A stretch of DNA of 64,000 bases from Microbacterium ureisolvens. Lineage in GTDB: Bacteria > Actinomycetota > Actinomycetes > Actinomycetales > Microbacteriaceae. A program made the position numbers and the translations under genes. Positions 18,515 through 26,988 of the stretch are shown one piece after another. Position 1 is the stretch's first letter. Every line of letters begins with the position of its first letter. The notes under the pieces are model-generated. The model ran no database searches, was not told the origin of the DNA, and saw nothing but the letters and a program-made list of their open reading frames with translations. The stretch is taken from positions 1 through 64,000 of the forward strand of contig NZ_JAEUAX010000003.1 of assembly GCF_019511645.1 (NCBI RefSeq), written 5' to 3'.

Positions 18515-19549
18515 TCAGGTGCCCGGCGGGATCAGCGAGACGACGTCCTCGTCGCGCCACGTGACGTGCACGCGGTTCCCGCGGTCATCGTCCGACGTGC
18601 GCGTGCGGTCATTGCGTTCGAGCACGGTCACCCGCATCCCGGCATCCAGATCGATCACGCGACGGATGCCGCTTCCCACGTAGATCGACTCGACCACCGT
18701 CCCCTCCGCCGAGTGCTCGCCGGGAGCCGAGGCGGCCGCTGAGGCCAGCGTGAGCTTCTCGGGGCGGATGGAGTGCTCGCCTTCGCGGCCGATGAGGGCC
18801 GCGGACCGCTCGTGGTCGAACAGGTTGGACGTGCCGACGAAGTCCGCGACGAAGCGCGACGCCGGACGCTCGTAGAGGTCCTGCGGAGTGCCGAGCTGCA
18901 CGATCCGGCCGTCGTGGAACACCGCGATCCGGTCGGAGAGCGTGAGCGCCTCCTCCTGGTCGTGCGTCACGAAGATGAACGTGATGCCGAGTTCGCGCTG
19001 GATCTGCTTGAGCTCGACCTGCATCTGCTCGCGGAGCTTGAGGTCGAGGGCGCCGAGCGGCTCGTCGAGCAGGAGCACCTTCGGCTGCACGACGGTGGCC
19101 CGCGCGAGAGCCACCCGCTGGCGCTGGCCACCCGATAGCTGCGAGGGCTTGCGCGCGGCCATCTGGTCCAGTCGCACCGCGGCCAGTGCCGCCAGCGCCA
19201 GCTCGCGGCGCTTCGCACGGCCCATCCCCCGCACCCGGAGTCCGTATGCGACGTTGTCGAGCACCGACATGTGCGGGAAGAGCGCGTAGTCCTGGAAGAC
19301 GGTGTTCACATCGCGGTCGAACGGCGCTTTCTTCGTGACGTCCTGTCCGAACAGCTGGATCGTGCCGCCGGTGGGCTGCTCGAAGCCGGCGATGAGCCGC
19401 AGCACGGTGGTCTTGCCCGATCCCGAGGGGCCCAGCATCGAGAAGAACTCGCCGGCGGCGATCTCGAGGTCGACATGGTCCACGGCGGTGACGGCCCCGA
19501 ACTCCTTCGTGAGTCCGGTCAGCCGGATGGCGGGCTGCTGCTCGGTCAT
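18515..19549 (-). CDS. potA: ABC importer ATPase, PotA type
   Basis: ATPase of 344 residues. Walker A is GPSGSGKTT (about residue 41), the Q-loop is [10 protein letters not shown], the signature is LSGGQRQR and Walker B is [14 protein letters not shown]-terminal TOBE-like domain (residues ~250-344) is typical of polyamine and spermidine importers. It is the first gene of potA-D-B-C, 17 nt from a predicted transcription start. Confidence 0.92.
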   Translation of the reverse strand: MTEQQPAIRLTGLTKEFGAVTAVDHVDLEIAAGEFFSMLGPSGSGKTTVLRLIAGFEQPTGGTIQLFGQDVTKKAPFDRDVNTVFQDYALFPHMSVLDNVAYGLRVRGMGRAKRRELALAALAAVRLDQMAARKPSQLSGGQRQRVALARATVVQPKVLLLDEPLGALDLKLREQMQVELKQIQRELGITFIFVTHDQEEALTLSDRIAVFHDGRIVQLGTPQDLYERPASRFVADFVGTSNLFDHERSAALIGREGEHSIRPEKLTLASAAASAPGEHSAEGTVVESIYVGSGIRRVIDLDAGMRVTVLERNDRTRTSDDDRGNRVHVTWRDEDVVSLIPPGT

Positions 19550-19572
19550 GACGTCTCCCTCGATGTCGGTCG

Positions 19573-19600
19573 AAGTTAATCATATGGATCCATATGTCAA
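19573..19600 (-). promoter_or_regulatory. potA promoter
   Basis: On the minus strand TTGACA (19595-19600) and TAACTT (19573-19578) are separated by 16 nt, placing the start about 17 nt before potA. The 16-bp palindrome at 19581-19596 lies inside this promoter. Confidence 0.65.
19581..19596. promoter_or_regulatory. Perfect 16-bp palindrome, likely GntR operator
   Basis: CATATGGATCCATATG is perfectly symmetrical and strikingly AT-rich for this DNA. It overlaps the -35 and spacer of the potA promoter and the region upstream of the divergent regulator gene. A bound regulator would block polymerase at potA. Assignment to the adjacent FCD/GntR protein is inferred. Confidence 0.75.
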
Positions 19601-19675
19601 AAGGGGGACGAGCGTGTTACGGTCGGGTCACAGCCGCGAAGGAAGGGCTCCTCCGCGGATCCAGCTGGGAGTCCC

Positions 19676-20461
19676 ATGCCACACGCGACGGGAAGAGTCG
19701 ACGCCGCCCGAGCCGTCGTGTTCGCCCCGCTGGACGGCACGGGCAGGGCCGAACTCGTCGAGAAGCGGCTCACCGACGCGATCGTGACGGGCGTCCTGCA
19801 CGACGGCGAGCGCCTTCCCAGTGAGGCCGACCTGTCGCGCAGCCTCGGAGTCGCCCTCGTCACCGCCCGCGAAGCGCTGGAGGTGCTGCGCGACAAGGGA
19901 CTGGTCAAGACGCGCCGGGGCCGCGACGGCGGAAGCTTCGTCACGTTCGATCGCGACGCGGCCACGCGTCTCTTGGAGCGGCGCCTGCGCGAACTCAGCC
20001 GCATCGAGCTGCGCGATTTCGCCCTGCACGCATCCGCGATCGCCGGCACGGCTGCCGAGACCGCCGCCAGCCGCGCGAGCGACGACGACATCGAGACGCT
20101 GATGCGCATCGCGCAAGCCGCGGACCTCACGACCGCCGGCGGCGCGCGGCGCGCCGTGAGCCGGTTCCAGCTCGAGGTCGCCGCAGTCAGTCAGTCGCCG
20201 CGCCTCGTGCACGAGGAGATGCGCCTACAGGGCGAGGCCGGCTCTCTGCTCTGGATGTGCCTGCGGGAGCAGGAGTACCGTGACCGCAGCGCCAACGCCC
20301 GCACGCGGGTGATCGACGCGATCCGCGACGTCGCACCCGACAAGGCCCGCGCGGAGACGATCACACATATCAACAGCGCCTTCGAATGGCTCATCGACGA
20401 GCGAGCTCGCATCGACGTGCGCGCCGAGGACGCAGCATCCGACCCGAAGGACGTCCCATGA
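19676..20461 (+). CDS. FadR/GntR-family regulator with FCD-like domain
   Basis: 261 residues. The winged-helix N-terminus is clear (RLPSEADLSRSLGVALVTAREALEVLRDKGLVKTRRGRDGG). The C-terminal helical domain resembles FCD. The usual metal-ligand His in the FH-x3-A-x-A-S-x-N segment is replaced (VSRFQLEVAAVSQSPRLV), so a metal-dependent ligand site is doubtful. It is divergent from potA with the palindrome between them, and its stop overlaps the Cache gene (ATGA). It probably represses the polyamine-type importer. GGGAG lies 4 nt before the ATG. Confidence 0.85.
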   Translation: MPHATGRVDAARAVVFAPLDGTGRAELVEKRLTDAIVTGVLHDGERLPSEADLSRSLGVALVTAREALEVLRDKGLVKTRRGRDGGSFVTFDRDAATRLLERRLRELSRIELRDFALHASAIAGTAAETAASRASDDDIETLMRIAQAADLTTAGGARRAVSRFQLEVAAVSQSPRLVHEEMRLQGEAGSLLWMCLREQEYRDRSANARTRVIDAIRDVAPDKARAETITHINSAFEWLIDERARIDVRAEDAASDPKDVP

Positions 20462-21210
20462 CCACCATCGCGACGAGGTCTGCAGCCGATGTGGCGATCA
20501 GCGTCGCCGCGACCATCGACGGCATCTTCGCCACCATCGACGGATGGCGCGACCTGCTGGAGGACCGGCTCGCCGCCGCCGACGCGCTGACTGCCGAGAC
20601 CGTCGATCCACTCGTCGAGACGTTCGCCGTGCCGGCCGTCTCGGGCACGACGCTGCTCACCGGCGCGGGCTTCGTCGCGGCGCCGGGCGCGCTCGCCGAT
20701 GCGCAGTGGCACCTCGCGTGGTGGCTCGGAACGACCAGTTCCGCCGACGGGGTACGGCGGCTGGCGACGATCGACGATCCGTCGCACGAGCAGTTCCGCG
20801 ACTACACGGCGCTCGAGTGGTGGCGGGTTCCCCAGGCGACGGGCGCGCGCCATCTCACCGGCCCGTACGTCGACTACGTGTGCACCGACGACTACACCGT
20901 TACGGTCACCACCCCCGTGATGCGCGACGGCGCGATGATCGGCGTCGTCGGAGCGGACGCGCTGGTCGACAGGCTCGAGCGCGTGCTCCTGCCCGTGTTG
21001 CGCACGGGCCGGTCCCCCGCGACCCTGGTCAACGCGTCAGGCAGGGTGGTCACCTCGACCGACGCTCGCCGCGAGCCCGGATCCATGCTCCGCGGTGACG
21101 GGCTCATCGCCGCCGTGCGAGCGCTGTCGCCGGTGCCGGTGCGCCTCGCGGACGGCACATCGGTGCTCGCGTGCGGCGACACGTCGCTCGCGCTGGTCGT
21201 CGGAATCTAG
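20458..21210 (+). CDS. Soluble Cache-domain protein
   Basis: 250 residues with no signal peptide or membrane segment. The middle (YVDYVCTDDYTVTVTTPVMRDG, then MIGVVGADALVD) matches the ligand-binding core of double-Cache (PDC) sensors. It is normally found outside the membrane on chemoreceptors and kinases. An N-terminal helical part (residues 1-75) resembles the helix preceding Cache domains. It is translated with the regulator and divergent from the importer, so it may sense the imported compound or its product in the cytoplasm. This is inference. Confidence 0.7.
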   Translation: MTTIATRSAADVAISVAATIDGIFATIDGWRDLLEDRLAAADALTAETVDPLVETFAVPAVSGTTLLTGAGFVAAPGALADAQWHLAWWLGTTSSADGVRRLATIDDPSHEQFRDYTALEWWRVPQATGARHLTGPYVDYVCTDDYTVTVTTPVMRDGAMIGVVGADALVDRLERVLLPVLRTGRSPATLVNASGRVVTSTDARREPGSMLRGDGLIAAVRALSPVPVRLADGTSVLACGDTSLALVVGI

Positions 21211-21242
21211 CCAGCGGCGCGCGGTGGGGAAGGATGGCCTCG

Positions 21243-22178
21243 ATGTCAACGCCGACGGACTCCTCGCGCGACGAGCTCGCCACCCTGCGGGAGCGCGCCT
21301 ACGGGCTCAACGCCGACATCCACGACGATCCGGCCGCACTGGCGCGGCTCAGCGAACTCGAGGAGCAGGCGGCGGCCGCGAGCGCCGCGAACATCGCAGC
21401 GCACTCCGCATGGACGCACCTCTCGACCGACGGCGCTCTCCCGCGGAGGTCGGCCGTGGACGACGAGGAGGGCACGGAACCCGTCCCGCTCACGCTGCCT
21501 CCGCCGGAGCGAGCGGATGCCGCGGCCGCGGCGGACCCGACCGCCCCCGATCGTGACGGGCGCGAGTCCCCCGCACCGACGCCTCCCGGCGCGGGGAGCA
21601 CGGATGCCGACGCCGGCGGGACGGATGCTGCGCACTCCGGCAGCGGCGCAGGTGACGAGGTCGTCGATTCCGACGCCGAGGGCGCTGCGGTGGCGACCGC
21701 GCGTCCGTGGTGGCGACGCCTACCGGTGCTGTGGGCCGCCTCGGTCGTCGCCGCCGTGCTGGCCGGCGTGGCTCTCACGCTGCTGGTGCAGAGCATGGAG
21801 GCCGGCAGGGTCGGGGTCCTGCATATCGATCCGGATGCCGAGTGGCCCGAGGACGTGTGGGCGGGCGAGACCGAGGACTCCTTCGCGTTCGAGACCTTCT
21901 ACGGCCTCACGGTGCTGTCGCAGCCGCAGGTGACAGGCGACGGAACCCAGGGTCCGGTGCCGTGCCTCATCGTCTTCAGTGGAGTGGGCGACAACCCCTC
22001 GTATCTCGGCGGCTCCTGCGGCGCGGGATCCTTCCCCGCGGAGGCGGTCTTCATCGTCGGCCGGCAGGCTCCGTCGGAGCTGCGGGACCGCTTCCCCGTG
22101 GGAACGGCGATGCAGTTCGTGCTCGACGGTGAGCAGGTGCACGTCTACGCGCGCGAGCCCAGCGTCGTCGAGCCCTGA
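21243..22178 (+). CDS. Single-pass membrane protein of unknown function
   Basis: 311 residues. A helical N-terminus (residues 1-65) is followed by a long acidic, Ala/Pro/Asp-rich linker (~65-155). One membrane helix (LWAASVVAAVLAGVALTLLV, ~163-182) leads to an extracellular domain of ~130 residues with two cysteines. ATG 21243 has GGGGAAGG 9 nt upstream; ATG 21234 is too close to it. I recognise no family. It converges on dcd. Confidence 0.7.
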   Translation: MSTPTDSSRDELATLRERAYGLNADIHDDPAALARLSELEEQAAAASAANIAAHSAWTHLSTDGALPRRSAVDDEEGTEPVPLTLPPPERADAAAAADPTAPDRDGRESPAPTPPGAGSTDADAGGTDAAHSGSGAGDEVVDSDAEGAAVATARPWWRRLPVLWAASVVAAVLAGVALTLLVQSMEAGRVGVLHIDPDAEWPEDVWAGETEDSFAFETFYGLTVLSQPQVTGDGTQGPVPCLIVFSGVGDNPSYLGGSCGAGSFPAEAVFIVGRQAPSELRDRFPVGTAMQFVLDGEQVHVYAREPSVVEP

Positions 22179-22183
22179 GCGCC

Positions 22184-22789
22184 TCAGGCGCCGCGGCTCC
22201 CGGCATCCGTCGCCCCCACGTCGCTGCGGTGGAAGTGCTGGAACGAACGGGATGCCGTGGGCCCGCGCTGCCCCTGATACCTGTTGCCGTACGCGCCCGA
22301 GCCGTACGGGCTCTCGGCGGGCGAGGTGAGGCGGAAGTAGCAGACCTGGCCGATCTTCATGCCGGGCCAGAGCTTGATCGGGAGCGTCGCGACGTTCGAC
22401 AGCTCGAGCGTGACGTGGCCGGTGAATCCGGGGTCGATGAAGCCGGCGGTCGAGTGCGTCAGCAGTCCCAGACGGCCGAGCGATGACTTGCCCTCGAGAC
22501 GGGCGGCGATGTCGTCGGGAAGGGTGATCTGCTCGAACGTGGAACCGAGCGCGAACTCCCCCGGGTGGAGGATGAACGGCTCCGCAGGGTCGACCTCGAT
22601 GAGGCGCGTCAGCTCGGGCTGGTCCTCGGCGGGATCGATGAACGGATACTTGTGGTTGTCGAACAGCCGGAAGTACCGGTCCAGCCGCACATCGACGCTC
22701 GACGGTTGCACCATCCCGGGATCCCAGGGGTCGAGCGCCAGGCGCCCCGCGTCGATCTCGAGCCGGATGTCGCGGTCACTCAGCAGCAC
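22184..22789 (-). CDS. dcd: dCTP deaminase
   Basis: 201 residues, converting dCTP to dUTP (bifunctional to dUMP in some actinobacteria). It begins [12 protein letters not shown]. It has the nucleotide site [24 protein letters not shown], with the catalytic Glu in the later TLELSN segment region, and the C-terminal [11 protein letters not shown]. The start is GTG with TAGGCT 6 nt upstream (22796-22801) and no Shine-Dalgarno, so a leaderless mRNA is predicted. Confidence 0.95.
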   Translation of the reverse strand: MLLSDRDIRLEIDAGRLALDPWDPGMVQPSSVDVRLDRYFRLFDNHKYPFIDPAEDQPELTRLIEVDPAEPFILHPGEFALGSTFEQITLPDDIAARLEGKSSLGRLGLLTHSTAGFIDPGFTGHVTLELSNVATLPIKLWPGMKIGQVCYFRLTSPAESPYGSGAYGNRYQGQRGPTASRSFQHFHRSDVGATDAGSRGA

Positions 22790-22795
22790 GGAGCC

Positions 22796-22801
22796 AGCCT
22801 A
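22796..22801 (-). promoter_or_regulatory. -10 element of dcd
   Basis: TAGGCT on the minus strand, 6 nt before the dcd GTG. Confidence 0.6.
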
Positions 22802-22816
22802 TCCGGACCATGCTGT

Positions 22817-22822
22817 TATGCT
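22817..22822 (+). promoter_or_regulatory. Candidate -10 of the tRNA-Gly gene
   Basis: TATGCT, 44 nt before the tRNA. A small hairpin (ACGCCG-CATT-CGGCGT, 22849-22864) lies in the predicted precursor leader just 5' of the tRNA. Confidence 0.45.
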
Positions 22823-22866
22823 GGCCGGGCGCTGTAACAGGCGCGCGAACGCCGCATTCGGCGTCC

Positions 22867-22940
22867 GGGGCTGTAGTTCAATGGCAGAACTTCTGCTTCC
22901 CAAGCAGACAGCGCGGGTTCGATTCCCGTCAGCCCCTCCA
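22867..22940 (+). tRNA. tRNA-Gly (anticodon CCC)
   Basis: A full cloverleaf can be drawn: acceptor GGGGCTG/CAGCCCC, D-arm GTTC..GAAC, anticodon stem TCTGC/GCAGA with loop TTCCCAA, T-arm CGGG/CCCG with TTCGATT, discriminator T, and an encoded CCA end. Anticodon CCC reads GGG glycine codons. Confidence 0.97.
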
Positions 22941-22961
22941 TATCGATCGGCTACCTGATCG

Positions 22962-24161
22962 TCAGACGCGACCTGTCAGGATGAGGTGCCAGTAGACCCA
23001 GGGCAGCACGTGCCGGTCGAAGACCCACGACAGCCTGCTCTCGCGGTACATCCGCTTGTAGAACGGGATGGTGGGCTTCTGCCTGCCCTGGTCGTCGAAC
23101 TCCGCCCATACGACCGTCGACCGCGACACCGTGAACGGGCACACGGCGTAGCCGTCGTAGCGGGCCGAGGGCTCCTTGCCGCGCAGCGCCCTCTTCACGT
23201 TCTTGGACACCACCCAGGTCTGCTTGCGCAGAGCGCCACCGCATTTCGAGTTCGTCGTGGCGGCGGCATCCCCCAGCGCCCACACGTTGGCGAATCGCGG
23301 ATGCCGGAGCGTCCGCGGGTCCACCTCGACGAAGCCGCCCGAGACGCCGGGCACCGCCAGTGACGACGCCTTCAGCCAGTCGGGTGCGGACTGCGGCGGC
23401 TCGACGTTGAGCACGTCGTAGTGCACGTGCTCCGGACCGTTCGGACCGCCCAGCACCACCTCCTGCCCCGCTGCGTCCACGCGCAGCAGCACGCTTCGCG
23501 TGCGCAGCTCGATGCCGTACTCGGCGATCTTGCGCTCCAGCTCGCGGTCGAAGGGCTCGAGGAAGACGGTCGGCGTCGGGACCACCATGATCACCCGGAG
23601 GGCGTCGAGCACGCCCGTGGCCCGCCAATAGTCGCACGCCTGATACATCGGCTTCTGTGCGGCGCCGGCGCACGACGCGGGTCCGTCGGGCTGGGTGAAG
23701 ACGACGGTCCCCTCCTTGAGGTCCCGCAGCAGCGACGACGCCTTCTTCGCCAGCTCCAATTCGTAATGGGATGCTGCCGCCGGCGTCTGCATCGCCTCGA
23801 CGAGTCCCGGCACGCGGTCCCAATCGAGCTGGATCCCCGGGCACACGATCAACTGGTCGTAGGTCAGCCGGTCGCCGCCTTCGAGCACGACGGCATCGCT
23901 GTCGGGCTGCACCGAGGCGACAGCATCCTGGATCCACTCCACCCCTTTGGGCATCACGTCGCGCTGCGGACGCACCGTGATGCTCCCGGGCGCGGTGCCC
24001 CCGGCCACATGCGAGAACAGCGGTTTGTACAGGTGCTCCTCGCGCGGCTCGACGATCGCGATGTCGTCGACGCCGGCGTTGCGCAGGCGCGCGGCGACGG
24101 AGATGCCGCCGTTGCCTCCCCCGATGACGACGACCCGGTGGTGCGCGCTCGCGCCGTTCAT
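22962..24161 (-). CDS. sqr: Sulfide:quinone oxidoreductase-like flavoprotein
   Basis: 399 residues. The FAD motif is VVVIGGGNGGISVAARL (residues 10-26). The conserved cysteines of the SQR family are C164 in PASCAGAAQKPMYQACDYW and C307 in NSKCGGALRKQ. The C164 context closely matches mitochondrial-type (type II) SQR, which oxidises sulfide to persulfide and reduces quinone at the membrane. A short hydrophobic/amphipathic C-terminus (WVFDRHVLPWVYWHLILTG) could anchor it. It may detoxify sulfide made by the assimilatory operon. A tiny upstream ORF overlaps its start. Confidence 0.85.
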   Translation of the reverse strand: MNGASAHHRVVVIGGGNGGISVAARLRNAGVDDIAIVEPREEHLYKPLFSHVAGGTAPGSITVRPQRDVMPKGVEWIQDAVASVQPDSDAVVLEGGDRLTYDQLIVCPGIQLDWDRVPGLVEAMQTPAAASHYELELAKKASSLLRDLKEGTVVFTQPDGPASCAGAAQKPMYQACDYWRATGVLDALRVIMVVPTPTVFLEPFDRELERKIAEYGIELRTRSVLLRVDAAGQEVVLGGPNGPEHVHYDVLNVEPPQSAPDWLKASSLAVPGVSGGFVEVDPRTLRHPRFANVWALGDAAATTNSKCGGALRKQTWVVSKNVKRALRGKEPSARYDGYAVCPFTVSRSTVVWAEFDDQGRQKPTIPFYKRMYRESRLSWVFDRHVLPWVYWHLILTGRV

Positions 24162-24184
24162 GATCCCTCTCCCGAGATGTCCAT
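24158..24184 (-). CDS. Candidate leaderless upstream ORF (8 codons) before sqr
   Basis: ATG 24184 lies 7 nt after a TAGCCT -10. It encodes MDISGEGS and stops at a TGA that overlaps the sqr ATG (ATGA). sqr also has its own GGGAGAGG. Translation of the small ORF could couple to or modulate sqr. It contains no cysteine codons, unlike cysteine-sensing leaders. Confidence 0.45.
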   Translation of the reverse strand: MDISGEGS

Positions 24185-24191
24185 GGCGCCG

Positions 24192-24197
24192 AGGCTA
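24192..24197 (-). promoter_or_regulatory. -10 element of sqr
   Basis: TAGCCT on the minus strand, upstream of the 8-codon ORF and sqr. Confidence 0.5.
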
Positions 24198-24319
24198 GGC
24201 TTTCGGGCCGCCCGATCGCAGGGGCTTGTGCCCAGCGCCGCGTCAGCGCATGATGCCGTGTCCTGGTGAGCTCGTCGGTCTCAGCGGGGCTCGTGGGCGG
24301 CAATGTCGGAGGCCATTCG

Positions 24320-24325
24320 TATATT
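24320..24325 (+). promoter_or_regulatory. -10 element of the HNH/DUF222 gene
   Basis: TATATT, exactly 6 nt before ATG 24332 and without a Shine-Dalgarno sequence. Confidence 0.65.
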
Positions 24326-24331
24326 TGTTCT

Positions 24332-25819
24332 ATGAACGTTCCCGCCGCTTCCTCTCCCGCTTCGCGGTTGACGGATGCTGCGGCGCGGGTCGCGCTTCGG
24401 CTCGGCGGGGGCGGCTCCGAAGTCGGCGGGCTCGGCGATGACGAGCTCTTGGAGCTGCTCGCCGACGCGACGGAGGCACGGAAGGCGCTCGAGCTGATCG
24501 TGGCAGGCGCCTCGGCCGAGGTGTCGCGCCGCTCGTCACGGGACCTCGGCTACGACGGCCTGGCGCAGCGGAAGGGTCTGCGATCCGGCACGGCGCTCGT
24601 GCAGCACATCACAGGGCTCGGGCGGACCGATGTGACGCGGGCCGTCGAAGCGGGCAACGAGCTGGCTCCGGTGGTGCCGGAGTCGGTCGGCGATGTCCAG
24701 AGCGCGACCGCTCCTGCCGTATCTGTCGTCGATGAGTGGCTCGGCGCGCTTCGCAGTGCACTTGCGTCGGGTCGCCTGACGCAAGCACAGTTCCAGGCGA
24801 TCCGCGCGGGCCTCGGCGAGCCGCCGGTGGCGCGCTACCCGGAGCTGGCACCGGACTTCCTCCCCCGAGCCTGGGCGCGCGCCGTTCAGGTGCTGCTCGA
24901 GGAAGCCGCGGCGCTGCCGGTCGAAGACCTTCGCAGCCAAGCACGTATCGCGCGAGATCGACTCGATCCGGTCGGGGTGACGCTCCGCTTCGAAGAGCGG
25001 TTCGCGGCGCGGTCGTTCCGTGCATGGACGGACCAGGATGGCCAACGCCACGCGCATATCCTCTTCGACGATGAGGCCGGGGCGTGGGTGGACGCACTGC
25101 TGCAGGCCGCCCTGCGCCCACGTCGCGGACCCCGCTTCGTCGGCACCGACGCCGCGGAGAAGACGCGCGCGGCCGATGCGGACGAGCGGACGAACGAGCA
25201 GCTGCAGTACGACACGATCATGGCCGTGTTGCGTACGGGCGCGAACGCCGACCCTCAGCAGGCGTTCGGCGATCGACAGCCGGGTGTACGCATCGTCGTC
25301 GAGGCGTCCGCCGTCGCGGACGGCACTCGGCGAGGCGAGATGCACGTCACCGGAGTCGGCCATCTGGAGGACGGCGGACAGGCCCTCCCCTCGGGCGTCA
25401 TCGAGGCCCGCATGTGCGACTCCGGCGTGATCCCGGTGATGTGGGGACCGGATGGCCGCCCCCTCGACGTCGGGCGCGAGCTTCGCCTGTTCACGAGAAA
25501 ACAGCGCCTCGCGATCGCGGCCCGCGACGGCGGCTGCATGTGGCCGTCTTGTGGCGCCCCGATCTCGCAATGCGAATATCACCACATCGACCACTGGTGG
25601 GAGCATCACGGTCGCACCGACGTCGACGATGGGATCGCGCTCTGCCGGAACTGCCACCTACGCCTCCACAATCAACGGTGGCGCATCACCCGAACCCGGG
25701 ATTCGATCACCGACGCCGACACGTACTGGCTGCATCTTCCGCCCGACCCCGCGACTGGTGAGGTCGGCGACCCCGTCGCCTTGAGATCGAAATCGCCTCG
25801 ACGATTCGAGGCGGCATGA
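24332..25819 (+). CDS. DUF222 / HNH endonuclease-domain protein (13E12 family)
   Basis: 495 residues. The N-terminal DUF222 region (~1-330) is followed by a C-terminal HNH module. Its zinc cysteines are CMWPSC and CRNCH, with the catalytic-type segment CEYHHIDHWWEHHGRTDVDDG (histidines about residue 410-420). This family is multi-copy in actinobacteria and its role is unsettled. The nuclease residues look intact. The leaderless start is supported by TATATT 6 nt before the ATG. Confidence 0.88.
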   Translation: MNVPAASSPASRLTDAAARVALRLGGGGSEVGGLGDDELLELLADATEARKALELIVAGASAEVSRRSSRDLGYDGLAQRKGLRSGTALVQHITGLGRTDVTRAVEAGNELAPVVPESVGDVQSATAPAVSVVDEWLGALRSALASGRLTQAQFQAIRAGLGEPPVARYPELAPDFLPRAWARAVQVLLEEAAALPVEDLRSQARIARDRLDPVGVTLRFEERFAARSFRAWTDQDGQRHAHILFDDEAGAWVDALLQAALRPRRGPRFVGTDAAEKTRAADADERTNEQLQYDTIMAVLRTGANADPQQAFGDRQPGVRIVVEASAVADGTRRGEMHVTGVGHLEDGGQALPSGVIEARMCDSGVIPVMWGPDGRPLDVGRELRLFTRKQRLAIAARDGGCMWPSCGAPISQCEYHHIDHWWEHHGRTDVDDGIALCRNCHLRLHNQRWRITRTRDSITDADTYWLHLPPDPATGEVGDPVALRSKSPRRFEAA

Positions 25820-25944
25820 CGAGGCCTGAGCGAGCTCGAACACCCCGATCGTGGCTCGACGAGTGGTCGCGGGCCAGGGCATTCGGGATCAGCGGGACAG
25901 CGGGGCCCGACGCGCACGGTGCGACGAAGTGGGAGGGTGGGGGC

Positions 25945-26487
25945 ATGGCAGTCGTGGTCGTTCCCTACTCGGACGCGTGGCCGGGGCAGTTCGAGCGCGT
26001 GGCGACCGACCTTCGGCGGGCACTGGAGGGGGTTCCGGTGCTCGCGATCGAACACGTGGGGTCGACGTCCGTGCCCGGGCTGGCGGCGAAGCCGGTCATC
26101 GACATCGACGTCGTGGTCGAGCGGGCGCACGTCGAGGGCGCGATCGCGGCCCTTATCGCCGGCGGATACACGCACCGCGGTGACCTCGGCGTCACGGACC
26201 GGGAGTCGATGGCAGCACCCGACGACGCGCCGCGCCGGAACGTCTACGTGTGCGTCGAGGGGACGCTGCACCTGCGGAACCACCTCGCTGTGCGGGCGAT
26301 CCTGCGCGAACGGGCCGATCTGCGCGATCGCTACGGAGCGGTCAAGACCGAGATCGCGCGCGACCCTGGCATGAGTATCGAGACCTACCTCGCTCTCAAG
26401 TCGCCGGTGCTTCAGGAGGTGCTCGCGCTGTCCGACCTCACCGAGGCGGAGAAGCGGTCGATCTTGGCCCTCAACACGGGCTTCTGA
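25945..26487 (+). CDS. GrpB-family nucleotidyltransferase-like protein
   Basis: 180 residues of the GrpB/UPF0157 family. The nucleotidyltransferase-like core is visible as IEHVGSTSVPGLAAKPVIDIDVVV (residues ~32-55), with the GSTS and D-x-D motifs. The cellular role of stand-alone GrpB is not established. ATG 25945 follows GGGAGG by 8 nt. An upstream in-frame start at 25816 would add an untypical tail. Confidence 0.88.
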   Translation: MAVVVVPYSDAWPGQFERVATDLRRALEGVPVLAIEHVGSTSVPGLAAKPVIDIDVVVERAHVEGAIAALIAGGYTHRGDLGVTDRESMAAPDDAPRRNVYVCVEGTLHLRNHLAVRAILRERADLRDRYGAVKTEIARDPGMSIETYLALKSPVLQEVLALSDLTEAEKRSILALNTGF

Positions 26488-26550
26488 ACGAACGGCGGGA
26501 CGCAGCATCCGCTGCTCTGCGATTCGGTGCCCCGGAATGGTTCCCTGCCG

Positions 26551-26556
26551 TACTGT
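26551..26556 (+). promoter_or_regulatory. -10 element of the PPOX-like gene
   Basis: TACTGT, 6 nt before ATG 26563. Confidence 0.6.
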
Positions 26557-26562
26557 GAGCGG

Positions 26563-26988
26563 ATGGCGTTCGATCCTGCTGATATCGGGGCATTCGTGGC
26601 CTTCGTACGCACCGAGGCACAGGGCGTCGTCGCCACCGTGTCGCCGTCGGGGGCGCCGGAGGCGGCGCTCGTCGGAATCGCCGCACTCGACGACGGCACG
26701 CTCGTGTTCGACACGCTGATCGGCTCGCGAAAAGCCGAGAACCTGCGCCACGACCACCGCATCGCCGTCGTCATCGGGACGGACGGCTCGGTGTCGGCAC
26801 AGGTCGACGGCTTCGGCACCATCGTGCACGGCACCCTGCGCGAGGAGTACGGCAGCGCCTACAACGCGCAGTTCCCCGGGTCGCGCGCACTCGACCCCGA
26901 CTTCGCCGTCGTCGTCGTCCGGCCCGCGTGGGTGCGGGTCTACGACGCGTCGGCAAGCCCCGCGAACGTCACCGAAGCGCGCTGGTGA
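26563..26988 (+). CDS. Pyridoxamine 5'-phosphate oxidase-like flavin protein
   Basis: 141 residues forming one split-barrel domain of the PPOX/FMN-binding superfamily. It shows GVVATVSPSGAPEAALVGIAALDDGTLVFDT and the R-K-x-E-N-L-R motif (SRKAENLRHDHRIAVVIG). Members bind FMN, F420 or heme; which applies here cannot be read from the sequence. Its 3' end overlaps the convergent kinase gene by 20 nt. Confidence 0.82.
   Translation: MAFDPADIGAFVAFVRTEAQGVVATVSPSGAPEAALVGIAALDDGTLVFDTLIGSRKAENLRHDHRIAVVIGTDGSVSAQVDGFGTIVHGTLREEYGSAYNAQFPGSRALDPDFAVVVVRPAWVRVYDASASPANVTEARW

Noticed and set aside
24158..24184. Cysteine-sensing attenuator before sqr
   Set aside because: The short ORF encodes no cysteine, so cysteine-dependent ribosome stalling is not supported.
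25816..25944. Longer GrpB reading frame from 25816
   Set aside because: The extra 43 residues do not resemble GrpB proteins and ATG 25945 has a clear GGGAGG upstream.
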